NCBI RefSeq assembly: GCF_900114485.1 | Contig: NZ_FOTF01000008.1 | Span: 124,001-188,000 of the forward strand | Length of the DNA: 64,000 nt | DNA from: Loktanella salsilacus | GTDB lineage: Bacteria > Pseudomonadota > Alphaproteobacteria > Rhodobacterales > Rhodobacteraceae | Reading direction: 5' to 3' | Part shown: piece by piece, positions 48,733-58,200 of the stretch | Layout of the letters: each line of letters begins with the position of its first letter | Numbering within the stretch: position 1 is the first letter of the stretch | Program-made: the position numbers and the translations under genes | Notes under the pieces: model-generated | Databases searched by the model: none | What the model was told of the DNA's origin: nothing | The model's input: only the letters and a program-made list of their open reading frames with translations

Positions 48733-49446
48733 CTAGGGCGCGCGGCGCACTGCGATCTTGGCGCTAAGCGGTAAATGGTCTGACGCCATGCGGCTTAGGT
48801 TCGTGTCGATCATGTCCAGATCATCCATTTCAAAATGGTCCGACATGCCGATCCGGTCCAGCGGGGCCAGGCGCCAGCGGGCGTGATACGAGTGCCCGGG
48901 AGAGCGTAGACCAAACTTGCGCGTCAATGGCCCCAACCCGCGCCGCGCGGACCATTCGTTCAGATCGCCGGCGATGATCGTGGGGTGGTCGTCTTGATCC
49001 GCCATCCAGTCCAGCACCGCATGCTGCTGGCCAAGCCGGGACCTGCGCAATAGGCCCAGATGCAAACCGACGATCCGCAAAGGGCCAAAGGGCGAATCGA
49101 CGACCGCGGCCACGGCACCGCGCGGCTCTAGCCCCGGTAGAACGATCCGGTCGATCGACATCACCGGCCAATCAGGCCGGATCAGGATCGCATTGCCATG
49201 CCACCCTAGACTGACGGTATTTTCCGCCAGCGCGGCAGGTACGAATCCTGCGTCTTCGATGGCGTCGCGGGGCAGGGCGGTTGGGCGTTGACCAAGGCGC
49301 AGGTCAGCCTCTTGCAGGATCGCAATGTCAGGTGCGGCTTCGCGCAGGATCGTCAGGATGCGATGCGGATCACGGCGGCGGTCGGTCCCCATCGCCTTGC
49401 GAATATTATAGCTGACGACGTGCAGCAGATCGGCGTGATTGCTCAT
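48733..49446 (-). CDS. Endonuclease/exonuclease/phosphatase family protein
   Basis: A 237-residue EEP-fold protein. It shows VSYNIRKAMG at the start, ILQEADLRL (metal-binding Glu), GDLNEWSAR and the C-terminal SDHLPLSAK of the family. I chose the ATG at 49446, whose bases overlap the stop of the upstream cardiolipin synthase by four; the frame extends to 49524 inside that gene. Enzymes of this fold cleave DNA, RNA, phosphoinositides or sphingomyelin; coupling to a phospholipid gene makes a lipid-related role possible but unproven. Confidence 0.85.
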   Translation of the reverse strand: MSNHADLLHVVSYNIRKAMGTDRRRDPHRILTILREAAPDIAILQEADLRLGQRPTALPRDAIEDAGFVPAALAENTVSLGWHGNAILIRPDWPVMSIDRIVLPGLEPRGAVAAVVDSPFGPLRIVGLHLGLLRRSRLGQQHAVLDWMADQDDHPTIIAGDLNEWSARRGLGPLTRKFGLRSPGHSYHARWRLAPLDRIGMSDHFEMDDLDMIDTNLSRMASDHLPLSAKIAVRRAP

Positions 49447-50798
49447 AGAATGGGCGCTCCGACGCGGAACAAGCCTTCGCCGATGCGGCGCAGCGTGCTG
49501 GCTTGCGCGATCCCAACGTCGCAATCGGGCGCGAGGTTTAAAAACCAGTTTGCCAAGGTCTGCACACTGTCCGCGTCGTGCACAAAAAGTGCGTCTTCAA
49601 AGTTCAGCAACATGCTGCGCACATCCAAGTTATTTGACCCGACATATGCAGAGTCATCAATGATTCCAGCCTTCGCGTGCATCATGCTGCTATTAAACAA
49701 AAGGACTTGGCAGCCCGCCGCCTGCAAATCGCGCAGATATGCACCGCGTGCGAAATCGGCGATCTTTTGGTTCGACGTGCGCGGGATCAGAATGCGGATA
49801 TCGACACCGCGTCGTCCGGCAACGCAAAGCGCTTCGCTTAGGCTGTCAGTGGGCAGAAAATAAGGTGTCGCGATCCAAACGCGGGTATTGGCGCGGTGAA
49901 TGGCGTTTAGCAGCGCATCGTGCAGCGCGTCATGGCGCAGGTCCGGGCCAGAGGGGACCAGCTGCACAACGGCATCGCCGCTGACTTGCTGGCTGGGGCT
50001 AGCAATCGCCTCCTCTGTGCCGCCTGCGGCGCGCCAATCCGACGCGAAAAGCTGGGTAAAGGACGCAATGGCAGGCCCGCGGAGGGTAAAGGCAAGGTCG
50101 GCCCAAGTATGATCGCCGCTGGTCAGGTATTCTTTACCAATATTCATGCCGCCACCAAAGGCAGCCTTTTGATCGACGACCATCAGTTTGCGGTGATTGC
50201 GCAAATTCAGATGCCCCCGCATCAACCCCTGCGTCAGCGGAGAGAAGAACCGCACTTCGCCGCCCGCAGCTTTCAGCTTTTTCAATGCGGCAGTGGGGGC
50301 ATTCAGGGTGCCAAGCCGGTCAATGACCAGTCGCACACGCACGCCTTGCTGCGCTTTTGCGGTCAGCGCAGTCAGAAAATCATGACCGATGTGATCGTTC
50401 GCAACGATATAGAACAGGGCGTCGATCTGCTCCTGTGCCTCATTGATCAGGTCAAACAATGCCTCTCGGGCTGCATCGGGTTGATTTAACAATTTAAAGT
50501 CGTGCCCGCCTGACGCGCCCGGAAGGTGATAGCTGCGCAGCATCGTATCGACGGCAGACGCGGGCACCTGTTGGCCAATTTGTTCCAGATGCAGGGCATC
50601 CGTCCCCGGCGGCCGCTTTCGCACCCCAAGCGCCACAAAAATTGGCACGGCGATGTAGGGGGCGAAAATCAGGAACAACAGCCAAGCGGCTGTCGACTGC
50701 GGTGATCTGCGCTGTTGCAGCAAAAAGGCCGCAGCGAACAGGACGAGTGCGCTGAGTAGGACAATTTCGGCATGGGTGATCAACCAGTTGAACGGCAC
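49443..50798 (-). CDS. cls: Cardiolipin synthase (phospholipase D family)
   Basis: Joins two phosphatidylglycerols, or phosphatidylglycerol and another lipid, to give cardiolipin. The 451 residues start with two membrane helices (about 1-50) and then hold two phospholipase D domains with HKD motifs HRKLMVVDQKAAFGGG (about residue 200) and HAKAGIIDDSAYVGSNN (about 375). The layout is that of bacterial Cls. It is followed by an EEP-family gene in a 4-base overlap, and the only tRNA of the window lies 110 bases upstream. Confidence 0.92.
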   Translation of the reverse strand: MPFNWLITHAEIVLLSALVLFAAAFLLQQRRSPQSTAAWLLFLIFAPYIAVPIFVALGVRKRPPGTDALHLEQIGQQVPASAVDTMLRSYHLPGASGGHDFKLLNQPDAAREALFDLINEAQEQIDALFYIVANDHIGHDFLTALTAKAQQGVRVRLVIDRLGTLNAPTAALKKLKAAGGEVRFFSPLTQGLMRGHLNLRNHRKLMVVDQKAAFGGGMNIGKEYLTSGDHTWADLAFTLRGPAIASFTQLFASDWRAAGGTEEAIASPSQQVSGDAVVQLVPSGPDLRHDALHDALLNAIHRANTRVWIATPYFLPTDSLSEALCVAGRRGVDIRILIPRTSNQKIADFARGAYLRDLQAAGCQVLLFNSSMMHAKAGIIDDSAYVGSNNLDVRSMLLNFEDALFVHDADSVQTLANWFLNLAPDCDVGIAQASTLRRIGEGLFRVGAPIL

Positions 50799-50909
50799 TG
50801 TGTCCTCCTGCGATCAGGGCTAAGTTATGCCTGTCTGCAGGTCAATCTGTGTTGGGGATGGTAGTGAAAGTCGGTGGCTGATTTGCGTTACAAATCAATG
50901 CCATCCGAC

Positions 50910-50995
50910 TGGTGCCCAGGAGAGGACTCGAACCTCCACGTCCTTGCGAACACTAGCACCTGAAGCTAGCGCGTCTACCATTCCGCCACCTGGGC
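50910..50995 (-). tRNA. tRNA-Leu (anticodon CAG)
   Basis: A class II tRNA with a 7-bp acceptor stem (GCCCAGG/CCTGGGC), an extended variable arm, a GTTCGAG T-loop and an encoded CCA at 50910-50912. The anticodon loop TTCAGGT between CTAGC and GCTAG gives CAG, read at 50960-50962 on the plus strand as ctg, so it decodes CUG, a very common leucine codon in GC-rich genomes. Confidence 0.95.
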
Positions 50996-51150
50996 AGGTG
51001 TCGTGAGGGGGATTTAGAAGGAGGGCGGGGGAGTGTCAACGCGAATTTCACACCAAATCGATAATTCCTCATAAGCAGCCAAGCGGCGTTTCGGCTTGTC
51101 TGATGAAGGGTGCGGGTTTAAACCGCGTTTAGCAGCGAAAGAGGCTTTAA

Positions 51151-52128
51151 ATGACCAAGCTTGTCACCATTTTCGGCGGTTCCGGTTTCGTCGGACGATA
51201 TATCGCCCGCCGTCTGGCCAAGGACGGCTGGCGCATCCGCGTCGCATGTCGCACCCCGAACGAGGCTATGTTCGTGCGCACCTATGGTGCCGTCGGTCAG
51301 GTAGAGCCTGTCTTTTGCAATATTCGCGACGATGATAGTGTGCGCGCGGTCACTAAAGGGGCCAATGCTGTTGTGAACTGCGTTGGCGTTCTGGCTGAAA
51401 GCGGCAAAAACACCTTCAAGGCCGTTCAGGCCGAGGCGCCGGGCCGTATCGCACGGATCGCCAGCGAAGAAGGTGTCGCGCAGATGCTCCATATCTCTGC
51501 CATTGGCGCGGATGCGGAAGCAGACAGCGACTACGCCCGCACCAAGGCGACAGGCGAAGCTGCAGTCCTAGAGTATATGCCAAACGCTGTGATCCTGCGT
51601 CCGTCGATCGTGTTCGGGCCAGAGGATGACTTTTTCAACCGCTTTGCTGGCATGTCCCGCATGGGGCCAGTGCTGCCAGTCGTTGGTGCGGATACGAAAT
51701 TCCAGCCGGTGTTCGTTGATGATGTCGCTGCGGCTGTCGTCGCCTCTCTGGGCGATTCGTCCGCGCGCGGTGTGTATGAGCTGGGCGGGCCCGATGTCGC
51801 CACCTTCCGCGAGTTAATGCAGACGATGCTGACCGTTGTGCAGCGCAACCGGATTGTCGCGAACATCCCGTTCTTTGTGGCGCGCGCCATGGCTGCAGGC
51901 TTTGGACTGGCGAAGACTTTGTCGCTGGGCCTGTTCACCCCGCCGCTGACGACAGATCAAGTCCGCAACCTTGCGGTTGATAATGTCGTCGCGGACGATG
52001 CGCGCGGCTTTGCCGATCTGGGTCTGACGCCGCGGTCGATGGTGTCGGTGCTTCCTGACTATCTGTGGCGCTTTCGTCCCTCCGGCCAATACGCTGAGAT
52101 TAAGAACAGCGCGAAAAACCTAAAGTAG
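51151..52128 (+). CDS. NDUFA9-like complex I-associated NAD(P)-binding protein
   Basis: A 325-residue atypical short-chain dehydrogenase. The N-terminus has the Rossmann motif VTIFGGSGFVGRYIARRLAKDGW and later segments HISAIGADAEADSDYARTKATGE and ILRPSIVFGPEDDFFNRFAGM, the pattern of the NDUFA9 family (also called UPF0105-like). In mitochondria and alphaproteobacteria NDUFA9 sits at the edge of respiratory complex I. The C-terminal domain is family-specific. It is monocistronic in appearance, 9 bases before uppP. The exact ligand is NADPH in the family. Confidence 0.88.
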   Translation: MTKLVTIFGGSGFVGRYIARRLAKDGWRIRVACRTPNEAMFVRTYGAVGQVEPVFCNIRDDDSVRAVTKGANAVVNCVGVLAESGKNTFKAVQAEAPGRIARIASEEGVAQMLHISAIGADAEADSDYARTKATGEAAVLEYMPNAVILRPSIVFGPEDDFFNRFAGMSRMGPVLPVVGADTKFQPVFVDDVAAAVVASLGDSSARGVYELGGPDVATFRELMQTMLTVVQRNRIVANIPFFVARAMAAGFGLAKTLSLGLFTPPLTTDQVRNLAVDNVVADDARGFADLGLTPRSMVSVLPDYLWRFRPSGQYAEIKNSAKNLK

Positions 52129-52137
52129 TCATAAATC

Positions 52138-52944
52138 ATGGAAACGCATACCACCCTCATCGCCGCATTTTTGGGTTTGATTGAGGGGCTGACAGAGTTC
52201 ATTCCCGTGTCGTCGACCGGGCATTTGCTACTGGCTGGGCACTTCTTGGGTTTTGAAAGCGCAGGAAAAACCTTCGAGGTCGTCATTCAGCTAGGTGCCG
52301 TTCTGGCCTTGCTGACGATCTACTTCGGAAAGCTGTGGCAAGTGTTCCGGGATGCGCCGCGCGATCCTGCGGCGCGGCGGTTTATTCTGTCAGTGCTGGT
52401 TGCGTTTCTGCCCGCTGTTTTCATTGGCGTGCTGGCGCATGACTTCATCAAAAACGTACTGTTTGAAACCCCGCGTCTGATTGCCGTGATGCTGGTGCTT
52501 GGCGGCGTTGTGTTGCTGTTTGTGGATAAGATCGCGCCAGAACCACGCCACGATGACGCCACTGCGTTCCCCGTCAAAATGTCGCTGATTATTGGCTTTG
52601 TGCAGTGTCTGGCGATGATCCCTGGCGTATCCCGGTCCGGCGCGACCATCGTTGGCGCCTTGATGTTGGGTGCCAGTAAGCGGGCCGCCGCTGAATTCAG
52701 CTTTTTTCTGTCCCTGCCGACAATGGCTGGCGCCTTTGCCTATGACATCTACAAAAACCGCGACCTTCTAGACGCTGGAGCGGTGAACGAGATCGTGGTT
52801 GGGTTGATCTGCGCATTCATCAGTGCCGTTTTCGTCGTAAAGTGGCTGCTTGGGTTTGTCAGTCGCCACGGCTACGGCCTGTTCGGCTGGTGGCGAATCA
52901 TCGTCGGGTCCGTTGCGTTTGTCGCACTCTCTATGGGCTTCTAG
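52138..52944 (+). CDS. uppP: Undecaprenyl-diphosphate phosphatase
   Basis: Recycles the C55 lipid carrier of peptidoglycan, O-antigen and capsule synthesis. The 268 residues contain about eight membrane helices, with the BacA/UppP motifs [17 protein letters not shown] near the start and the [17 protein letters not shown] segment, both with conserved acidic or polar catalytic residues. It starts 9 bases after the NDUFA9-like gene. The downstream gap of 150 bases before gltD contains a long inverted repeat. Confidence 0.95.
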   Translation: METHTTLIAAFLGLIEGLTEFIPVSSTGHLLLAGHFLGFESAGKTFEVVIQLGAVLALLTIYFGKLWQVFRDAPRDPAARRFILSVLVAFLPAVFIGVLAHDFIKNVLFETPRLIAVMLVLGGVVLLFVDKIAPEPRHDDATAFPVKMSLIIGFVQCLAMIPGVSRSGATIVGALMLGASKRAAAEFSFFLSLPTMAGAFAYDIYKNRDLLDAGAVNEIVVGLICAFISAVFVVKWLLGFVSRHGYGLFGWWRIIVGSVAFVALSMGF

Positions 52945-52962
52945 ACTATTAGGTAACTATTC

Positions 52963-53031
52963 CTGACCTATATGGGCAAATAAAGTGCGTTGTTTGGGCG
53001 AAAGCCTGTCATTTTCTGCAATATAGGTCAG
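52963..53031. repeat. 11-bp inverted repeat between uppP and gltD
   Basis: CTGACCTATAT and ATATAGGTCAG are perfect 11-base inverses 47 bases apart. The DNA between them holds a small hairpin with a GAAA loop (GGGC GAAA GCCT, 52996-53007). If transcribed, an 11-bp closing stem and an inner GNRA hairpin would form. It lies 67 bases before the gltD ATG and just after uppP. Confidence 0.5.
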
Positions 53032-53097
53032 CAAGGCTGCCTTTTCTTTCTTTTGCGCGCGTCATAGAACGTCTTCAACGCGAGGATGGAGAAGACT

Positions 53098-54567
53098 ATG
53101 GCCGGCCAAAAGATGCTCAAGTTCACGACCGTCAGCCGGGATATGCCGGAAAAGCGGTCTGCTGATGACCGCACCGAAGATTTCGGCGAGATCTATCGGG
53201 AGTATGCGGCCGCCAAAGCGGAAGAGCAGGCAAGCCGTTGCAGCCAATGCGGCGTGCCCTATTGCCAGTCCCACTGCCCGCTGCAGAACAACATTCCCGA
53301 TTGGCTGCGCCTGACAGCAGAAGGCCGCCTGCAGGAAGCCTATGAAATTAGCCAGGCGACGAACACGTTCCCAGAAATCTGCGGTCGCATTTGCCCGCAG
53401 GACCGCCTGTGCGAAGGCAACTGTGTCATCGAACAATCCGGCCACGGCACCGTGACCATTGGCGCGGTCGAGAAATACATCACCGACACTGCTTTTGACG
53501 AAGGTTGGGTCAAGCCGATCCGCCCGCACTCAGAGCGGACCGAATCCGTTGGCATCATCGGCGCTGGCCCCGGCGGCCTTGCCGCGGCGGATATGCTGCG
53601 CCGTCAGGGCATTCAGGTCACGGTTTATGACCGTTACGACCGCGGGGGCGGCCTTCTGACATACGGCATCCCCGGCTTTAAGTTGGAAAAAGACGTCGTG
53701 ATGAAGCGCATGGCGCAGCTGGAAGACGGCGGCGTGGAATTCGTGCTGAACTGCAATGTGGGCGAAGACCTGTCGTTCGACGCAATCCGTGGCAAGCATG
53801 ACGCTGTGCTGATCGCGACGGGTGTTTATAAAACCCGCGATCTGGACAACCCCGGTGCCGAGGCCGACGGCATCGTGCGCGCGATCGACTATTTGACGGC
53901 GTCTAACCGCGTCAGCTTTGGCGATGAAGTCCCTGAATACAACTCTGGCGAGCTGAACGCGAACGGCAAAAAGGTTGTCGTGATCGGCGGCGGTGACACG
54001 GCGATGGACTGTGTCCGCACCGCAATCCGTCAGGGCGCGACCTCTGTTAAGTGCCTGTATCGCCGCGACCGCAACAACATGCCCGGCTCTCAGCGTGAAG
54101 TGCAGAACGCCGAAGAAGAAGGCGTGGAATTCGTCTGGCTGTCCGCGCCCAAGATGTTCGTGGACGATGCGGCAAACCTGAACGACGGCCGCGCCATCAG
54201 CGGCCCACTCCGCGGTGTTGTTGTCGACAAAATGCGCCTTGGCCAGCCGGACGCGACGGGCCGTCAAAGCCCGGAACTGATCGACGGCGCGCACTACGTC
54301 GAAGAGGCGGACCTTGTCGTCAAAGCGCTGGGCTTCGAGCCTGAAGACCTGCCTGCGCTATGGGGCGTCGACGGCTTGGAAGTCACACGCTGGGGTACGG
54401 TCAAAGCTGATTTTACCACCGGTAAAACGTCCCTCGATGGCGTTTATGCGGCCGGTGACATCGTGCGCGGCGCAAGCCTTGTGGTCTGGGCGATCAAGGA
54501 TGGCCGCGACTGCGCCGCTGCGATCATGGACTACCTGTCGCAAGCCGGTGCGGTGGCTGCCGAATGA
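53098..54567 (+). CDS. gltD: Glutamate synthase small subunit
   Basis: The NADPH-oxidising flavoprotein half of glutamate synthase (489 residues). The N-terminus carries the Fe-S cysteines (CSQCGVPYCQSHCPLQNN and CGRICPQDRLCEGNC). Two Rossmann motifs (GAGPGGLAAADMLRR, then VVIGGGDTAMDCVR) bind FAD and NADPH. I chose the ATG at 53098, with GGAG 6 bases upstream, over a start at 53086. The gene overlaps the unknown gene that follows by 4 bases (ATGA). Confidence 0.95.
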   Translation: MAGQKMLKFTTVSRDMPEKRSADDRTEDFGEIYREYAAAKAEEQASRCSQCGVPYCQSHCPLQNNIPDWLRLTAEGRLQEAYEISQATNTFPEICGRICPQDRLCEGNCVIEQSGHGTVTIGAVEKYITDTAFDEGWVKPIRPHSERTESVGIIGAGPGGLAAADMLRRQGIQVTVYDRYDRGGGLLTYGIPGFKLEKDVVMKRMAQLEDGGVEFVLNCNVGEDLSFDAIRGKHDAVLIATGVYKTRDLDNPGAEADGIVRAIDYLTASNRVSFGDEVPEYNSGELNANGKKVVVIGGGDTAMDCVRTAIRQGATSVKCLYRRDRNNMPGSQREVQNAEEEGVEFVWLSAPKMFVDDAANLNDGRAISGPLRGVVVDKMRLGQPDATGRQSPELIDGAHYVEEADLVVKALGFEPEDLPALWGVDGLEVTRWGTVKADFTTGKTSLDGVYAAGDIVRGASLVVWAIKDGRDCAAAIMDYLSQAGAVAAE

Positions 54568-55289
54568 TGCGCGGGGCGCTGTCCCCATCGGTCGCCCTTG
54601 CGATCCTGACCTGCGGCCCCGCCTTGGCCGCAGAAACATTTGCCCTGCCGCAGGGGTGCAATGCCTTTGTGACGATCCAAAGCCATAGCTGCGCGGTCGA
54701 GCACTACTTTACCTGCGAAAGTGATCCAGAGGGCATCAAGCGCCGCGTTAGCTTGGGCGAAGACGGCCTAAACTTTGTCGGTAGCACCGACCGCGATGCG
54801 CAATGGCTGACGAGTTTCTATCCCTTTACCGACCACCGTGAAGAGTTAGAGTCCTCTCCTGCTGACCCAGCGTCGCTGTCAGAGCTGCTAGCCAAGGGTG
54901 TCGATACCTACGATTTCCAGACAAACTCTGACGAAATCGGCCTGACCCGCTACGTGGGCGAGGATCGCCTGACCGGCCGGACCGTCATCATCGACGACGT
55001 CGTCCTGCAGCAGACAGACTACAATATCACCGCCTATGGCCCCGACGGGACAGAGCTGTGGTCGTCCGCTGGCAATGAATTCGTCAACGCCGAATGGCGC
55101 AGTTTTATCGGCGGAACCACCACGGTGACCTCTCCGGACGATTCCTTCGACAAGGATGACCGCCCGGTGCAGTTCATCTTTCCGGGGGAACCCGGTTTTC
55201 TATCCGCCAACCCGAAATTCGATTGCGGCGCGGTCCTGTCGTCCGCCCCCGCCCTGACACCCAAGGAGATTTCCAATGACCACCTATGA
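54564..55289 (+). CDS. Unknown secreted protein inside the glutamate synthase operon
   Basis: A 241-residue protein with a signal peptide (about residues 1-22, cut near ALA-AE). The mature part has four cysteines (at about 32, 43, 51 and 221), enough for two disulfides, an acidic mid-region, and alternating-strand stretches (TVIIDDVVLQQTDYNITAYGPDG). I do not recognise the family. It starts in a 4-base overlap with gltD and ends 14 bases inside gltB, so it is certainly translated with them, yet it should be periplasmic while glutamate synthase is cytosolic. Confidence 0.78.
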   Translation: MMRGALSPSVALAILTCGPALAAETFALPQGCNAFVTIQSHSCAVEHYFTCESDPEGIKRRVSLGEDGLNFVGSTDRDAQWLTSFYPFTDHREELESSPADPASLSELLAKGVDTYDFQTNSDEIGLTRYVGEDRLTGRTVIIDDVVLQQTDYNITAYGPDGTELWSSAGNEFVNAEWRSFIGGTTTVTSPDDSFDKDDRPVQFIFPGEPGFLSANPKFDCGAVLSSAPALTPKEISNDHL

Positions 55290-58200
55290 TGAAAATTGGG
55301 TTGCCGCGACCGAAGCCAAGCGCAAGTGGATGGCTGAAAACAGCCTCTATCGCGAAGAAGACGAGCACAGCTCTTGCGGCGTTGGTCTTGTGGTGTCGAT
55401 TAAAGGCGAAGCATCCCGCGACGTCGTCGAAAAGGCAATTAACGCGCTGAAAGCGATCTGGCACCGCGGTGCTGTCGACGCCGATGGCAAAACAGGCGAC
55501 GGCGCGGGTATTCACGTTCAAATCCCGCAGGCGTTCTTTCACGATCAAATCCGCCGCACCGGGCACGAACATGCCGAAGGCGAGCGGATTGCCGTTGGTC
55601 AGATCTTCTTGCCGCGCACCGATTTCGCTGCGCAGGAACGCTGCCGCACCATCGTAGAGGCCGAAGTGCTGCGGATGGGTCACTGGATCTATGGCTGGCG
55701 CCATGTGCCCGTGAACAACGAAGTGCTTGGCGAAAAGGCCAACGCGACGCGGCCAGAGATCGAGCAGATCCTGATCCGTTGCACGGGCGATATTGACGAA
55801 GAGCAGTTCGAGCGCGAGCTGTACATTATCCGTCGTCGCATTGAAAAAGCTGTGACTGCCGCTGGCGTTGCGGGCTTCTACATCTGTTCGCTGTCGACCC
55901 GTTCGATCATCTACAAGGGTATGATGCTGGCCGAACAGGTTGCTGTCTTCTACCCCGACCTGATGGATCAGCGGTTTGAATCCGCCTTTGCGATCTATCA
56001 CCAGCGCTATTCCACCAACACCTTCCCGCAGTGGTCGCTGGCGCAGCCCTTCCGCATGCTGGCCCACAACGGCGAGATCAACACGCTTAAGGGCAACGTA
56101 AATTGGATGCGCAGCCACGAAATCCGCATGGCGTCCTCTGCCTTTGGCGAGGCTGCTGGCGATATCAAGCCGATTATCCCGTCGGGCGCGTCCGACTCTG
56201 CTGCGCTGGATTCCGTGTTCGAGGTGCTGGTGCGCGCTGGGCGTAACGCGCCGATGGCCAAGACGATGATGGTGCCAGAGGCATGGTCCAAGCAGCAGGC
56301 CGAAATGCCGCAAAGCTGGCAGGACATGTACGGCTATTGCAACGCCGTGATGGAGCCGTGGGACGGCCCCGCCGCGCTGGCGATGACCGATGGCCGCTGG
56401 GTCTGCGGCGGTCTTGACCGTAACGGCCTGCGCCCGATGCGCTATGTCGTAACGGGTGACGGCCTGCTGGTTGCAGGTTCCGAAGTCGGCATGGTCCCCG
56501 TGGACGAAGCAACGGTCGTCGAAAAAGGCGCGCTTGGCCCTGGCCAGATGATCGCCGTCGATATGGCCGAAGGCCGTTTGTACCACGACACAGAGCTGAA
56601 AAATAAGCTGGCCGTCGCCCAGCCGTTTGGGGCCTGGGTCGAAAAGGTCGTCGAACTGTCTGATCTGCTAAAGAACGTGCCTGAAAAGGCGATGTTTGAC
56701 GGTGAAGTCCTGCGCCGTCGTCAGCGCGCCGCTGGCTACACGATTGAAGAGCTAGAGCAGGTTCTTGCGCCGATGGCCGAGGACGGCAAGGAAATGATCG
56801 CGTCTATGGGCGACGATACGCCCTCTGCCGTGCTGTCGACGACCTTCCGTCCGCTGTCGCATTTCTTCCGGCAGAACTTCTCTCAGGTCACGAACCCGCC
56901 GATCGACAGCTTGCGTGAAAGCCGCGTCATGTCGCTTAAGACGCGGTTTGGTAACCTGAAGAACGTGTTGGACGAAGACAGCAGCCAGACAGAGATTCTG
57001 GTGCTGGAAAGCCCGTTTGTCGCCAACGCTGAATTCGACGAGATGATGAAGCATTTCGGCGAAACCGTTTCGATCATCGATTGTACCTTCGAGCCCGGCG
57101 ATCATGCGCTGGCCCATGCGCTAGAGCGTATCCGGTCAGAGGCAGAGGATGCGGTCCGTTCCGGTGCCGGTCACTTGGTCCTGACGGATCAGCACCAGTC
57201 CGAAACCCGCGTTGCTATGCCGATGATCCTTGCGACCAGCGCCGTGCATTCGGGTCTGACGCGCAATGGTCTGCGGACGTTCTGTTCCGTCAACGTGCGC
57301 TCTGCTGAATGTATCGACCCACATTACTTTGCCGTCCTGATCGGCTGCGGCGCGACCACAGTGAACGCTTATCTTGCGCAGGACAGCATTGCCGACCGTG
57401 TGAACCGCGGTTTGGTTGATGGCACCCTGACCGAAGCTGTTGGCCGCTACCGCGCTGCCATCGACGCCGGTCTGCTGAAGATCATGTCGAAAATGGGCAT
57501 CTCGGTCCTGTCGTCCTATCGCGGCGGTCTGAACTTCGAGGCTGTGGGCCTGTCCCGCGCTATGGTCGCTGAGTATTTCCCTGGCATGCAGTCGCGCATT
57601 TCCGGCATCGGCATCAACGGTATTCAGTCCAAGCTAGAGGCCGTGCACGCCCATGGCTGGCGCCAGACTGACCAGGTTCTGCCCATCGGTGGCTTTTACA
57701 AGTCCCGCCGGTCCGGTGAAAAGCACGCTTGGGAAGCGCAGACCATGCACATGTTGCAGGCGGCTTGTGCCAAGTCGTCCTATGCGATGTGGCAGCAATT
57801 CAGCAAAGCGATGCAGTCGAATCCGCCGATCCACCTGCGCGATTTGCTGGCGATCAAGCCACTGGGCAAGGCGATCCCGATCGAGGAAGTCGAAAGCATC
57901 ACCGCGATCCGCAAGCGGTTCGTGACGCCCGGCATGTCCCTTGGCGCGCTGTCGCCAGAGGCGCACAAGACGCTGAACGTCGCGATGAACCGCATCGGCG
58001 CAAAATCTGACTCCGGCGAGGGCGGCGAAGATCCCGCACACTTCTTGCCAGAGGCGAACGGCGACAACCCGTCCGCCAAGATCAAGCAGGTCGCCTCGGG
58101 CCGTTTCGGTGTGACTGCCGAATACCTGAACGCCTGTGAAGAGCTTGAGATCAAAGTCGCGCAGGGTGCAAAGCCCGGCGAGGGTGGCCAGCTGCCCGGT

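Noticed and set aside
50910-50995. Possible integration site at tRNA-Leu
   Set aside because: No integrase gene and no second copy of the tRNA 3' end was found nearby; flanking genes look like ordinary core genes.
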